From positions 2,712,077 to 2,776,076 of the forward strand of contig JAJEKV010000053.1 of the NCBI GenBank assembly GCA_021234155.1: a stretch of DNA of 64,000 bases. Direction: 5' to 3'. The notes beneath the pieces are model-generated. The model was not told the DNA's origin. It saw only the letters and a program-made list of their open reading frames with translations, and did no database searches. Position 1 is the stretch's first letter. Every line of letters starts with the position of its first letter. The stretch comes from Isoetes taiwanensis (taxonomy: Eukaryota > Streptophyta > Lycopodiopsida > Isoetales > Isoetaceae). This document shows positions 13,290-25,860 of the stretch, one piece after another. The position numbers were made by a program, and so were the translations under genes.

Positions 13290-14452
13290 TAAGTCTGGTA
13301 CAGACCAGACCATTAATCTTAATCAAGACATTTGTCTAAATCAAGATTCAATTTGCAGTTCTCAATACATACAGGTGTATATGCATTAAGACATAGACCT
13401 GGTCACATTTTTTAGCATTAAACCATCTCCTTTTTTTCTTGTCATTCATATATTCAATACTTTGTGAAGAACAAAACATATACCAGTTTTTTCCTTTCAA
13501 AAAGTTCTCTTTATTCCAGTAACAACTCCAAAATATTCAAATGACTATAATTTACCTTATAATTAGTGGATGTACCACCAAAGATACAATCATCATTGCA
13601 AGTTTCCAAATGTAACCATTGTAGCTCCACTATAAATAATAGCACAGCCCAAACGCTTCAAAGTCATCATGCATTGAAAACAAAAGCGCGAGGCGAGGAC
13701 CACATTACTGCGGTAGAACCAAAGGACGGTTAGCCAAGTTCATGGGTAAGAGCCTAAGCTACTAGCAGGTGTCATGGGGTCCTCTAAGGTTATCCCCCTT
13801 CACACTGCTTGTAATCAGAAAAATATCCAAAATAAAAGGTTAATCACCATATACACTATAAAGTTGGCACAAGATATTTTCATTACAAAGATCTTGCAAA
13901 AATTCATAACAAGGCTTATGTAATCAAAGCAAATCAAACAAGTGTGCCTCAGCCATATTATCCCCTGTTATAAGCTCAAATTTTAGTTCGGATCAACTTT
14001 TATTATCTATATTAAGCAGCATATGACTTTAATCTACATGTTCTGCTGCATAAGCCAATTTTTCACTCCTTTAAGCCCATTACATCAGGAGTACATGATC
14101 ATCATATGTCCAAGACTATTTTAATTTTATCCAAACTGGATCTGTTTACTAGTAAAAACACAAATGCATTGACCAGTGGTCACTGCAAGCAAGCATAGAT
14201 TACATGCTAGAAATTTACATGGTACTTCTGGTTATGCACAATTTTTTGTCTCATATTTACTAGATCAGTGGAGTTTAACTATACATTAGTAACAGAAATA
14301 TCAATCTGAACTCTGTTTGTAAAACAAAGATTCCAATCAAAGCACGAAATGTCAAACGCAACACTAAAGCAATAGTGAAGCTAACAATCATATACTGATC
14401 ATGCAGAAGTTCATATTGTATACTACACAAATGCCAAATGGCCAAATAAACC
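13290..14452. other. AT-rich non-coding stretch
   Basis: I see no supported gene here. The stretch is AT-rich with scattered short frames. A somewhat more GC-rich patch at about 13,680-13,810 has no recognisable coding or RNA structure. Confidence 0.6.
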
Positions 14453-14710
14453 TCAAACCTGAATAGATTGTGCGATCATATGATTTGCCTTGGACTCCAT
14501 CGCTCTTTTCTCCACATGGATGCGTATCATTTGAATCTCCCTGGACCTTATTATGAGTTCCAACAATATTGCTGTTTCTCCAGAGTTTTCATCCATAGGC
14601 AGCTCAGAATCAGAACCAAGCACCATAGCATGCCATAGCCGTCTCTTGCATTTATGCTCAAGAGTCTTGCGCTTTAAGGAATCGGCAAGAATATGTTGCC
14701 TTACAAGCAT
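14453..14710 (-). CDS. Possible single exon of an unknown plant protein
   Basis: An 85-codon minus-strand open frame rich in charged residues (Lys/Arg near its start, then LPMDENSGE and IRSREIQMIRIHVEKRAME). The coding end is followed by a GT that could be a splice donor (CAG|GTTTGAGG, read on the minus strand). The upstream side holds a near-duplicate of about 24 bp (14,680-14,740). I do not recognise the family. It could be an exon of a decayed gene or chance; no partner exons were identified nearby. Confidence 0.3.
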   Translation of the reverse strand: MLVRQHILADSLKRKTLEHKCKRRLWHAMVLGSDSELPMDENSGETAILLELIIRSREIQMIRIHVEKRAMESKANHMIAQSIQV

Positions 14711-14771
14711 GTTTTACAAGAATCGGCAAGCAAGATATGTTGCCGGATTTCTCCAATTGGTTTTACCCTAG

Positions 14772-15365
14772 ATATTTAGCCATTTGCCCTAAATTCCCTT
14801 TTCCTCCAATATTGCATGTCAAGAAAAATATAAATTCCTTTAAGGTCACATCATTAAAATTAAAGTATCTTTTTGGCCCCACATCTTGCACGGTCCACCA
14901 TATCCCATAGTCTTATCCCATATGGTGTGATACTACACGTCCATTGTTAGCATATGAAAATCTTACACCCTTGTCTCAAGAATGTCCAATGTTAGCACAT
15001 GCAAAATTTAGACCCTTGTCTCAAAAATATGAAAACATGAATGCATACAAGCACTCATTTGTTTCAAACTGCCTTTGTTAACCCATCCATCCTTGTCTTG
15101 TATAATGTAACAACATATGTTCACACATACTCTTGTTCATATGCCACTAGCATAATAGCACTTAGCCCATAGCAAACAAGCTATCTTCTCATCTTAGAGC
15201 ACTACAAGGTATCTTAGAGCACTACATGGTACAACTGTCTCAAGAACTACACCATTGCCCCAAAAATATGAAATCATGCATCTACACATGCCACTTCATG
15301 AACTTATATTGTGTAGGTTACCATGTCATATTAATTAAAAAAAAAAAATATATATATATAACATT
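14772..15365. other. Non-coding stretch with AT microsatellite
   Basis: No gene seen. Near 15,336-15,360 a run of A is followed by TA dinucleotides, just left of the start of the duplicated segment. Confidence 0.6.
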
Positions 15366-17350
15366 ATTAAGAATGGTAGCTAACGCTCATCCAATTTAGG
15401 AGAGATTACTCTATCGTCACTTAAAGTCGATTGATTCAACATTCAAGTGTGCTAGGCAAGTTCCTGAGAAGTCGGTTCATTGCTTGAAACCGTACATAGG
15501 TAAGGTGCACTGCAATGGCAACTATACACATAAACATATTTTTGATCCATAGAAAATAAGAATAGAATAGAATAGATTTTTTAGAAGAGAAAACATCAAA
15601 AACGTAGTACCATAGACCAAAGACATGGGAAAACTTGTTACATTAATCCATGTTTGCAAGCAAATTAGAGTTAAGCTACTTCGCTTTTGCAAGTTCAAGA
15701 TGCATGGACATACGATTGGCATGTATTTTAACCTGATCTTTGCAAGTTCCTCATATTAAGTGAAAAAAGAATGACTATGAGTTCCCCCCTTATAAAATTG
15801 CTTGCACAAAACTCGTCTCCTTTCTAAAAAGTGTAGCTTCTGTATTTATTGTCTTTGAAGTGTTTCAAGAATGTCTTTCAACCCAATAACACTTCAAAAA
15901 CTGTATTGCCTCTGCAAGCATACACCATCATTAACATAAGAGCTATAACCTGGGATCATGTATGGTGCCAAAAATTTATTCAATAAATCAAAGCTTCAAT
16001 GATCAGCTTTAAGTACATATGGGTTTATCCATGGCATGCTCACACAAGTTTGAAATAAAAGTCTTTGCAATAGGCTTCCTTCCATTATCAAGCTTACATC
16101 TTGATGACTTTGCAATGGCTCTGTTAAACACAAACACATTTTCTACTTATCTTTGTAACACGGGATCACATATAGAAAATGCATAAGTAGGTGCATGTGC
16201 TTCTACTTTATCCATTTTTTCATAATCATAGCAAATTACTTAGGCCTGCCAATATTACAACTTGTTGACGAACACTTATTAGTGTGAATGGACACTAATA
16301 ATTTATTTTATCCTATAAGGTGCACTAACAAATTACCTTGTCTTGAATTGCAACGATTTACCTTGTTTTGAATTGCTACATATGAATCAAAAGATGATAG
16401 TATGCTTTGGATAAACATGAACACGATACTATAAAAAATTTCAAGGACATTAGAATGTGGATAGAAGGGAAGAATGCCATCTCGATGAGCTAGCCATTGA
16501 ATACCTTTGTGGTAGATAAGTTATGACGTACCATAGGTCTCTCTTTGCATTTCTTGCATTCCAAAACAACACCATGCAATTTCGTCAATAAACATATCGA
16601 ATACTTTTGTAATAAGTTATGGCATACCGTCAATCTCTCTTTGCATTTCTTGCTTATTCATTGCTTATTCCAAATAACACCATGCATTTCATTCAATAAA
16701 TATGGATTCTCTCAAGTTAAGGCCTTTGATCCTAACACGTACAATCATCCAGCATTGAAATGTTTTAGAATCAGGCTTATTTTGTGTAAAAGGATACAAC
16801 AGAACCAAAATACATGGGAAATCATGAGAGAAAGAATTTATGAGGTAAAAAATCACGAGGTAAAAAACTTAAATGCTAAATGGATAAATTATCTATGCTA
16901 AGATTGATATCATCTAATTTATGTTGGCAAACCAAAAACCAGACCCAAGCTTCAAAAACGATACATTATGTGCACACAAGATATGGGAATTCATATAATA
17001 ATGGAGGCAAATTCAAAAGAGGAATAGCGTAAAAATGTGATAGCGAAATGCTCCTTATCAAGTCCAACACATTGAAAACTTCCAGTTTCAAGCACTTCTT
17101 TTACAATTGCCGATGCTGACTGATACTCTATAAGTGGCTTCAAGTCTTCATTCCAAATAGGAAGAAATGTTGGATTCCTGAACTACCTCTTCTTTGTCAA
17201 ACTCCTTGCTTCTTTTCTCATCCTGCTTCCTCATGACCTGTTGAACTGCCTTTCCACAATATTATCTTGATTAAAGACAATGAAGCACAATGGTGATTGA
17301 ATTTAAAGACAAATCCATGGCAATTACATGATATCCAAGACGTTGGGATA

Positions 17351-17572
17351 CTAATGCCTTATGTTGCCCATTGGGAGTAGTGTAAGAATAAGAATGCAAG
17401 TGTCGGCCATGGCTCCATCCCAACAATGCCATTTGAGTATAACCTCCATCTTCATATGGTGACGTCCTACTTCTTTCAGAAACAAATACAAAATTGTGTA
17501 TTCAATATCCACTCCAAAGTGGAGCATGGGATTTGAATCAACAACATGCAAAAGGTGCATAGGGCTTCGCAC
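17351..17572 (-). pseudogene. Exon-like segment of an unknown conserved gene, copy 1
   Basis: Minus-strand open stretch with HFGVDIEYTILYLFLKEVGRHH and WHCWDGAMADTCILILTLL-type hydrophobic text. The same segment at 32,989-33,258 keeps a longer frame because it has an extra GCT relative to this copy. A second open stretch on the same strand at about 17,090-17,220 reads FLPIWNEDLKPLIEY and SAIVKEVLETGSFQ. These look like exons of one plant gene, but I cannot name the family. Confidence 0.35.
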
Positions 17573-18374
17573 ATCCTTGCAGACAACTCAAGTTTCCAAT
17601 AATGGATTTGTTTCATTCAAGTACTAAATTTTTTTCAACATCAAGTGAGAAAGAGCACGATAGTACAGAATTTCAGTTACACACATAAGCAACCCATCCT
17701 TAACAGTGCACATACTCCATCCATCTGTCATAAATTATAATGCCAAGTTAGAATCTCCATCGTGACAAAAGCCAAAAGCAATCCTAATAATTACAATAAG
17801 TACCCCAGCCATATCCACTTCCAGGAAAAGTTGAAGATCCAAGAAATAGAGTTATTCAAAAAACATCAATAGGGTTGCCAACGTTTGGAGTAAAGAACGA
17901 CCAACTGGTTACTCAATCATTCCCGCGCATGTAGAGGGCATGCTCAATTAAAGAAACATGTTGCAAATCTTTGATATAGTTATTGCTACTTTGTAAATGA
18001 AGTCAATTGGGTTAAAAAGCATTTGGGGTAATCTTGGACATAACTGTTTATTGTGGAGCCAATTTTGGAGCCGCTAGAATTAACATGCTCAAAAAGCCGA
18101 CAACAAAATTATAACCAAGGCAAAATCCATTTACAAAAACTACCAAGCAACCCATTACCAAGAAGCTCCAATAGTCAATTAGAAGTAACCTCCAAACCAA
18201 ATGCAATGGAAAGCTTCAAATTCAGCTAACTGACAATTGCAAACAATGTTAAAGGGACATACCTTAGGTCTTCCCATCTCACTAGGACCTGAATTGTCCT
18301 GAGTAGACTTCACCTATTGTTGGTGTATAGAAACACTTATTCTTGGTGTATAAATAATGTTTTGTAGTTAGAAC

Positions 18375-18378
18375 ACAA
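18375..18378. repeat. Target site duplication ACAA (left) of E0
   Basis: ACAA lies directly before the left inverted repeat and again directly after the right one (29,436-29,439). The uninterrupted second duplication copy has a single ACAA at 34,004-34,007. Confidence 0.93.
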
Positions 18379-18405
18379 GGGTCAAAGCACAATATTGGGG
18401 GGCAA
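18379..18405 (+). repeat. Left terminal inverted repeat of E0
   Basis: Twenty-seven bases starting GGGTCAAAGCAC, ending in a G-run and CAA; exact inverse of 29,409-29,435. Confidence 0.95.
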
Positions 18406-18793
18406 TTTTACGGACCTTGAGCATTGGGTCTTTGGGGGTGCTTTTGGCCTTTTTCCTAATTTTAGACTCCATTATCGAATTAGGTTTTATGGCGTAAGCT
18501 GCTCGAGCAATTTGAGGAGAGATCGTTGGCCGCCAAAGAGCATCCTCTCAAAATGATCATACCATAAATCCGTCTTCCCCATTCGAAGATGCACTTCTTC
18601 CTATTTTTTCAAGAAGAGATGGATTTGGTTGAGCGTTTTCTTTGCCGAATTTGAAGCAAAAATTCGAATCTTGATCGAACTGGTGGCAAAGGACACAGGC
18701 TTCGATTTGGAGTCTGAAATTCGGATATAAAGGCGCGAGTTTGTGCCATCCAACTGTCGTTGCCCGGGATGAATTAACGATTTAGGAGAAGGA

Positions 18794-19171
18794 TTGCCTT
18801 CCCCTTCAATTTCGCTGTTAAAAGAGTTTCATCTCCCATTTCGGTTTGAGAAAGTGTCGTTGGACACACTTGTTGTGGCTGCATTAAGTGTTAAATGCAA
18901 ATGTTTATCACCAAATCACGACTTACCGGGAAGATTATATGCGCCAAAGAAGAATGCAAAGGAAAAGAAAGAGCGAAAGATTGGCACAAGAATCATTTTG
19001 CAACCCCTCATAGATTGGCCACTAGAACCAAGCGAAATTGGCAAAGATATTTTGGATAATATTGAGAATGTGTGCAAAAATTTGTTTCAAGATGATAGGG
19101 ATGAGATATTAGCAAGAAACGGGTCAAGGATTACCTCAAATTGGCATCATGGGCCACAAAAGAATTTTTAG
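18794..19171 (+). pseudogene. Unknown E0 open frame, 125 codons
   Basis: The longest open frame near the left end of E0. It has LPGRLYAPKKN, a basic KEKKERKIGTR patch and an acidic stretch around DILDNIENVCKNLFQDDRDE. I do not recognise it. Its position and strand would suit a 5' exon of the transposon protein whose better known domains lie at 23.5-25.05 kb, but no splice path was traced. A start at 18,794 is only the first ATG in frame. Confidence 0.35.
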
Positions 19172-20460
19172 CGGTCGGGGATCTTGTTGATAATGTTAAA
19201 GCGGTCTTCAAAGCAACAAGCTAAGAAGGAATCATGACATTACTCATGCAAGATCATCTACACTTTTAATGGTATCAACAATTCCAACAATAAGTCTCGT
19301 ATTGCAAAGACATTGAACATAAAGAAAAGGTTGTTTATCTTTGCTTTGGACAAGAAGAAGCGGTACAATTGGTGGACCTTGGTCCATGTTTAAAAAGGAA
19401 AAATAGGAGTGACAAACTTTATTTGGTGATCGAGAGAAGGTATACAACTCTTTGGTTTCCAACACGGGGTTTCCCCTAACAAGAAGCAAGTTGTGAAGCT
19501 TAGAAGATGCAATGAAGGCTTGAAGACTTCGAAACCCTACAGTTTGCATCGATTCATTTTTGGAAGAATCTCGGGTTTTGAGATCTCTAACTCGATTTTT
19601 ATTCAATTCCAATGCTTTGTCTTCTTTATTTTCTTCTTCACTATGTTGCATATTACATGCATTTCCTACATGCAAATTCTAAGCACATGCATTTAACGGT
19701 TACGCAAACAAAGTTCCTACTTGAGTTCATTTTTTTCATTTAGGTTGTATTTTACAAAAATTTGAAAAAGAGCACCGACATGAAGATTGGATTGAGGAAG
19801 TTTGAATCTTTGAAACCTTTGTTTGTTAGGAGATTGAAAGATCGAAAACTTGCATGTGCATTTACCACATGAAGATGGAATTTGTAAAGGCTTTTGAATA
19901 GAATTAGAAGAGATCCAAACACACATGAGCCAAATTGTGCTTGCAAGTGTAATATGGTTTGTGGTAAGGGAGACCTTTGTGAAGCAAAAGACAAAACATT
20001 TAACGGTGTAAGTGAACTATGGAGGTCACTAGTGCATTTGTAAAGCGAAGGAGGAGATTTGGCACAAGGCAAAATGCCTTAAACTTGGTTGCACTTTTGT
20101 GGTATCAAGAAACTAAGAAGATGTCCAAGGGAGAAAGAGTGCATTGAGAACTATCGATTGGAAGAACTTTGAGAAGGTGTACCAATTGTTTTCCAATTGT
20201 TTACTTGCCAATTGAATGGTAGTGCTCAAAACAGATTTTTGGGCTCTGTTTGGTGGTATTCATCTTGTTTTTGTCAACACGGGGTTAAGGAGACAATAAA
20301 AAAGTCACGTAGGCAAAGGGAAAAATCATAGAAGACAAAAGACATTATGAGGCTTGTGTACAAGACAACTACCTTGAAGGAGTTCATGACACATGCTGAT
20401 GGTGTTATCAAACAGTTTATCCCACACAAACAACACATATCTACTATTAATATAACAAAC
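19172..20460. other. E0 interior without a recognised gene
   Basis: Contains overlapping short frames on both strands (for example minus 19,244-19,675) with no family I know and no repeat of note until the inverted repeat near 20.47 kb. Confidence 0.5.
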
Positions 20461-20465
20461 AACAC

Positions 20466-20915
20466 ATATAACAAACAACACATATCTACTATTAATATTA
20501 ATTAACACAAACTATTGCATTTAACACATTTAAATTAAAATCCCCACAGAAACCCCCTTTGGTTTGGGTGCATATTCCCCTGCGGGGGTGACTTGGACAT
20601 CGAGAGACATTGGATAGGCATATTCACCCTTTATTCCTTAATCTACACCGTACATAAAGTTCCTCGTTTGTGGGGTATCCATGTACAAAATTTGCTATAC
20701 TGTATAACAAGATTTGCAAAATACTATAAGATTTGAGGTAATATACTACATGGTGTTGATTTCGTACATGCGAAACATAATTTTAGGGGCTCTCGCCCTA
20801 TGTCACCCAGGTGTGAATATGCACCCAAACCAAAGGGGTTTCGGGGGATTTTAATTAAATGTGTTAAATGCAATAGTTTGTGTTAATTAATATTAATAGT
20901 AGATATGTGTTTGAT
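20466..20915. repeat. Inverted repeat (fold-back), about 105-bp arms
   Basis: The left arm (about 20,466-20,577) is the inverse of the right arm (about 20,814-20,915). Shared text includes TTAATTAACACAAACTATTG and CCCTTTGGTTTGGGTGCATA. The arms are separated by about 235 bp. Left of the arm the unit AACAACACATAT with TCTACTATTAATAT is repeated two to three times. This could be a fold-back or MITE-type insertion in E0; no clear target duplication was identified. Confidence 0.75.
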
Positions 20916-21220
20916 ATATAAAAATTTTTGGGCCCTTGGGCCCCTAACAACAAACTCCCGAGGAATCAAGCATGGGCTAATCAAAAGCAATGCACATTCA
21001 GCCTTAGAAAGGTATTGCATATAAACAAGCCGTTTAAATTATAATGATATATAGTAAAAATGTTTGAAACAATGAGAGGCGTATTAAATGAGGTAATGTG
21101 TATTTTTGGGCCCGAACACAACATGGTTTTATAGTAGGACATCTTAACACATTTACAATATTGTAGAAACATCATTACACACATTAAAAAAATATACAAG
21201 CAGTGAAACCCCCCTGGGAA

Positions 21221-21418
21221 TCGAATCTGGGTACTCCAAGCCTCCTCTATCCCTTCTCTACCAATAAATCTCTCCTTCTCGCCTTTGGAGAACGAATGCA
21301 ACAATGCAACGCTATCAATCATGGGCACATCCGCACATATACTTTCCAACATCGGATTCCAACCACAATGGCTTAAAAATCCCGCAAGAGCCTCATCCTC
21401 ATGATCCAAATGACACAT
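21221..21418 (-). pseudogene. UDP-glycosyltransferase PSPG-box fragment
   Basis: The minus-strand frame starting at 21,418 reads DEALAGFLSHCGWNPMLES then ICADVPMI, which matches the plant secondary product glycosyltransferase (PSPG) box: the HCGWN core and the following Glu and VPM are present. Family members use this box to bind the UDP-sugar. Only the first half of the box is recognisable; the expected W-x-x-DQ segment is missing and the text becomes unrelated. Upstream coding (higher coordinates) is replaced by a 38-bp tandem duplicate. It is most simply a gene scrap carried by E0. Confidence 0.75.
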
Positions 21419-21489
21419 GTAATACTGACATTGTTTTTTATTTATCTAACCACATGTAATACTGACATTGTTTTTTATTTATCTAACCA
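21414..21489. repeat. 38-bp tandem duplicate
   Basis: Two adjacent copies of a 38-bp unit starting CATGTAATACTGACATTG. Confidence 0.9.
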
Positions 21490-21617
21490 CTCTAGGTACC
21501 TTTTGTATGATATTCTCATTTCTTCTTCATTATCTCCTAAGCCCAAAAATGAAGATGGTAATAATGGTCTCACTCCCAATGCAAACAAGAGAAGAAGTTA
21601 TTTATCAACATATAATA

Positions 21618-22850
21618 TAATACATGTCACTTGGTCTTGCCATCATTTCTTTAAGCAGCATAGCATATGAAGTTTAACACCGCTTCCAAATATGCAAAGG
21701 TAATCCGTGAGCTGCATATCAGTTTTATTGGAAGCCACGACTGCAGATGCCGGCATAATATTTTCAAAGGGACTGCAACAATTCTTCATGACTCAGGGCT
21801 CAGCCGCCCTTTCTTTATATTCTCTATCATTCTTAACCACATTAACTACTCTACATAAAATTCCCCTAACTACTCTACATAAAATTCCTGTCATAAAATT
21901 CCATATCATTCTTACCATTGCCCAACTGCCTTTGCGTTCACAGATAAGAGGAATTTTAGCTTATTGCTATTGGGCCTTGTGCAAAATAAGAGGAATTTCA
22001 GCTTATTGCTAATGGGCCTTGTGGAAAATGACAAAGGCAAACAAGAAGCACATCTGATTTTGCCCGAGTTCAAACTACGAGAGAGCCCAAGTCCTGAACT
22101 CCAAGTTTTGATTGACCAAAACATCAAATACTATAGGTTGTGGAGCTTGGTTTGACATAATGTCATCAATTTCATATTTAACAAGCTTTCATGTACAGCG
22201 GCTTTGCCCGAGTCATGTTTAATTGAATGTATAGCACAAATAAAATGAGACAAAGATCATACATAACTAAATTGGCAAATGCATAACCCGAATAAGTAAA
22301 TAAAATAGAGATCATACATAAAAAAATCAAGCCACGGCATTTTTAAAAATACATACATTTTCAATCGATTATGATTACATCATTTGGTCTTGCCATCATT
22401 TCTTAAAAGCGGCATAGTATATAAAGTTCACTTGCTTCCAAATATAAGGTCGGAATGCAAAGGTAATCATGGTAACATATCAGTTTATTGGAAGCCACAA
22501 TTGCGGATGCCCGTATAATGTTCTCAAAAAGGGCTGCATGACTTCGGGGGCCCGGCCGCCCTTTCTTTATATTCTCTATCATTCTTAACCAACGCCAACT
22601 ACTTTACATAAAATTCCTGTCATAGATTCCTTATCATTCTTACCATTGCCCAAGCTGCCTTTGCATTCCACGGATCAGAGGAATTTTAGCTTATTGCTAA
22701 TGGGCCTTGTGGAGATAAGAGGAATTTCAGCTTATTGCTAATGGGCCTTGTGGAAAATGACAAAAGGCAAACAAAGCACACATCACGGTATCCGGTTCAA
22801 CTACACGAAAAACCCAAGTCTGAACTCCAAGTTTTGATTGACCAAAACAT
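21618..22850. repeat. Diverged direct duplication, two copies about 760 bp apart
   Basis: Copy a (about 21,618-22,135) and copy b (about 22,383-22,850) share TTGGTCTTGCCATCATTTCT, GCCGCCCTTTCTTTATATTC and GTTTTGATTGACCAAAACAT in the same order, with indels. Inside each copy a shorter element (AAGAGGAATTT.AGCTTATTGCTA.TGGGCCTTGTG) is itself repeated twice. No convincing protein is seen. Confidence 0.85.
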
Positions 22851-23481
22851 CAAAGGAAGGAAATTAACTGGAGCTTGGAATTATCGGCACAAGATCGGAT
22901 GCCGCGGTTCAATTTCTACTACTAAACTTGAGTCAATTCTAGGAATGGTGAACACTTGGCCAATGATGTTTTAGCTCAGGACACTTGTTCGGGATTTGGA
23001 ATATAGTGAACTAGCCTTGTTTCAATAGAAAACTCTTTCTTGCTTTATCCGAGATGGCTTGGGACATTGCTCTTTCTTCACCTACTTTCCTTGAAACCCG
23101 GGGCTTTTCACAGTGGTGCATCGAGAACATTTGGTTATTTGAATCATGCATGAATTAAATTTACCTGGAAAATGCCATGCGCGCCAGAGGAGAAAAGAAG
23201 CTCAAACCTAATCCTTTGAAGTAAGCGCTCTGAAATGCCCATGCCTTCAACAATACGATTACGTTGCGATTACCGATTCGGAAGAAGATCTTCATCTTTC
23301 CATGACCGCCATAGGCATTTCAAAGCATAGCTTGCAGCAAATGAATCCTTAATTCCAAAGATGGGGCCGGAGCGAGAAAACAAGAAGGAATGAATAAAAG
23401 AACAAAGAAACCCTAGAATAGAAGAATCGAGCTTTGCATCGCTTTCGACTTTTCCGCGAAGGAAAGTTGAAGAGGTAAACC

Positions 23482-25050
23482 ATGGAGAAATGGATTTTTA
23501 ATCAAAAAAATACTAGGAACACTCTAGATATCTTGATTAGTGCGCCTCGCTGTCGCCCATCAAATCATATGAAAACCATAGCAAAAAGCGTACAAAAAAT
23601 ACAAAAACAACCCCCTATTATTATGGTACATATTTACACAGCCAGATGGCAAGCGGATCAGTTCAAGAACTGTCGTCAATCTTTTCAAAAGGTACTATGG
23701 TTTTGTCATAGACTTTCTTTAGAAATTTCTCTTTCAAAGTTCGTGAGGAAATCGAGCATGCATTGGCATAACGACCACATATTACATACGGGCATGCTTT
23801 AGATGGAGATCCCCCAAATATCAAGGTTGGGGATAGAAAGATTGTCAAAGAGACACATTTCTACATATCGATGACAAGAAACATGATAGTTTGTTTGTCC
23901 GGCCACGGTTTACAAAGTCATCATGACTTTTATTGAGCAAGGGAGTACACTTGTCTAAACATGTGTTACAGTGCGATGGATGTGCTTCCAGTTCAAATCT
24001 TCTAGGGCTTTTTTTCTTCTTAGGCAGATTCTATAAGTTGGCGGGGATTAAGATCACGGTGGAACTTTTTCACTTCATCACATGGGAAAAGGGAACATGG
24101 CGGTCTTTGGAGCTGTCATAAAGAGAATTTTGACAAGTGAAATGCTCAAAGCGAGGCAGCACTCCCCTTGAGGAATGCACAAGATGTTGTGAACTTCACG
24201 AGTTGGTATTTTAGCTCAAAGCTGTCTTTGAAAGAGACTAACATAAAAGCGAGGTCAATACTTTTTTCTTTCCTTTTTTTTTGTTTGCTTATTACTTCTC
24301 AAAGCTGCTACTAAGCTGTTTGGAACTCCAACATTAGGTTCTTTTGGCTTGTGAAGCTAGGTGATGTTAATAGGGACATGCAATATGATTGTGAGACTCT
24401 CAAAGGCACAACAAAGATACATACAATCGAGCCATCTTGCAAAACCAGGGTCTTTTGAAGTGGCACCTGAGGGCATCTGTCATGTTTTCTGCGGTACATT
24501 TGGGCGAGCGTGGTCAAGTGTAAACATGCATCTCGGCTTGGAGGTATGCACATGAAACTTTACTTCCTATGGAGGTGGTAGAAGAGGCATCACGTAACTC
24601 ATATATGCGGTATGAAGGGACAATCGATTGGAAGGCGAAAATGGTTGATGTAGGTGACAACTTTGTTGTCAATCTTGAGAGGGGCAATAAAGATAATGTT
24701 GATTTACGGATCATTAAGTGCGAACCTAAACACCTTTGTGGAGCGTGCATTTAAGGACTCTTGGGGCTCTAAATTCAACAAGCGAGAAAATTGTATTGTC
24801 GGTCGGTATTACAAGAGCATTGGAGATGGTAAATCTGTTGTTACACAACATGCACGAGGTAACACACTATTCCCACCTTGTAGTGTGTGTGCAAAGTTGG
24901 TCTGAGGCGTGGCTGATGAGGAACATGTATACTTCCTTTCAAATGAGGCACATGAACAAATTGTTGAGTATTTGCCTCCTCCAACATCAGAGGTACTTCT
25001 TTGCCGGCCCAAACCACAGAAGGGTTTGATGCCACAATAAAGGGTTCTTG
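23482..25050 (+). pseudogene. Broken RNase H-like/BAH-like transposon protein of E0
   Basis: Read across frames, this region shows CDGCAS (about 23,974) then a frame change to GRFYKLAGIKIT, followed by SHGKR.H (about 24,080), resembling the SDGCA-QFKS ... GHGKG-x-DG signature of a eukaryotic RNase H-like transposon domain. A second part (about 24,600-24,900) has VGDNFVVNLERGN, IIKCE, FKDSWGSKF and GRYYKSIGDGKS, like a BAH-type reader that follows this domain in related plant elements, then EEHVYFLSNEAHEQIVEYLPPP (24,920-24,985). Stops and shifts break it many times. I name the domains from memory of family patterns; a profile search should settle them. This is the likely former transposase of E0. 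Confidence 0.6.
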
Positions 25051-25629
25051 CCTTGGACTTAGATTAAACCATTTGCGATTCTTGAGATCTTAAGTACAAA
25101 ACTGTACTTACTTTAGGGTTCTTTGAGCAAAGGCTCAAACAATGTACTGGAATCTGATATACATTGCAGTGGAAGCAATTTCTTCAACTCTTGTCTGTTT
25201 CTATAAAATTTTTTGGTACTATTTGCTCAGACATAAATTTTTATCTCTTAATGACATGATTGAACCCTTTGTTTTAACATATTTACGCCTTTCTAGTAGT
25301 GGGCTTGCTTGTAATGGAATTTCTTGAGATGCCTTGTACTTTCGAATTACTTGCATCCACATTATTGTGGATTTTTTAGATGTGCATTTGGCTACATGCT
25401 AAAAAGACAAGCTCCAGTGAAGAACATATCGACCAGAATCTTATCCTCTTGGAAAATGTGTAAAACTTAGCTAATTGTGCAAGGTATGTAATCAGTTAAC
25501 CCTCTTTGTGTGTGTTGCTAGACTACCCTTGATTTAGACTAAAGAATGTTTACTTTGTAAACTTGACAAACAGATCTGACATTGAAAGAACATTAAATGA
25601 CTCCAACTTGGTAAAGAGACCAAGCCAAG

Positions 25630-25860
25630 AGTCTACCTAGCTTTGTTGGGACTTAGGCAATTGGCAATTGGCATTGTTGGGACTTAGGCAATTTGAGCAC
25701 ACTAAAGCAAATTTTCACACTTAAGCAATTTGCACTATCTTAAGCAAATTTGCACATTAGCACTACACTTAAGCAAATTTGCACTACACTTAAGCAAATT
25801 TGCACATTAACACTACACTTAAGATATTTGCACTACACTTAAGCAAATTCAAAGGTTCAA
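25630..25860. repeat. Short tandem repeat, ACACTTAAGCAAATTTGCACTA unit family
   Basis: About six to eight imperfect copies of a unit of about 21-30 bp built on CTTAAGCAAATTTGCAC, followed at 25,858-25,980 by two copies of about 65 bp sharing GTGAAATTCAGTTT and AACGTTTGCAA. Confidence 0.85.

Larger units (their letters stand above)
15366..18378. repeat. Segmental duplication copy 1, left part
   Basis: Matches 30,985-34,007 in direct orientation with roughly one difference per hundred bases where I compared. A notable local difference lies near 16,050-16,120 versus 31,650-31,760. Copy 1 lacks about 20 bp present at the left edge of copy 2 (TAACATTATTA is shared, then copy 2 has extra bases). 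It is cut at 18,378 by element E0 and continues at 29,436. It contains exon-like minus-strand segments (17,090-17,220 and 17,351-17,572) and a plus-strand open stretch at 16,545-16,901 built from an imperfect repeat of about 100 bp. Confidence 0.95.
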
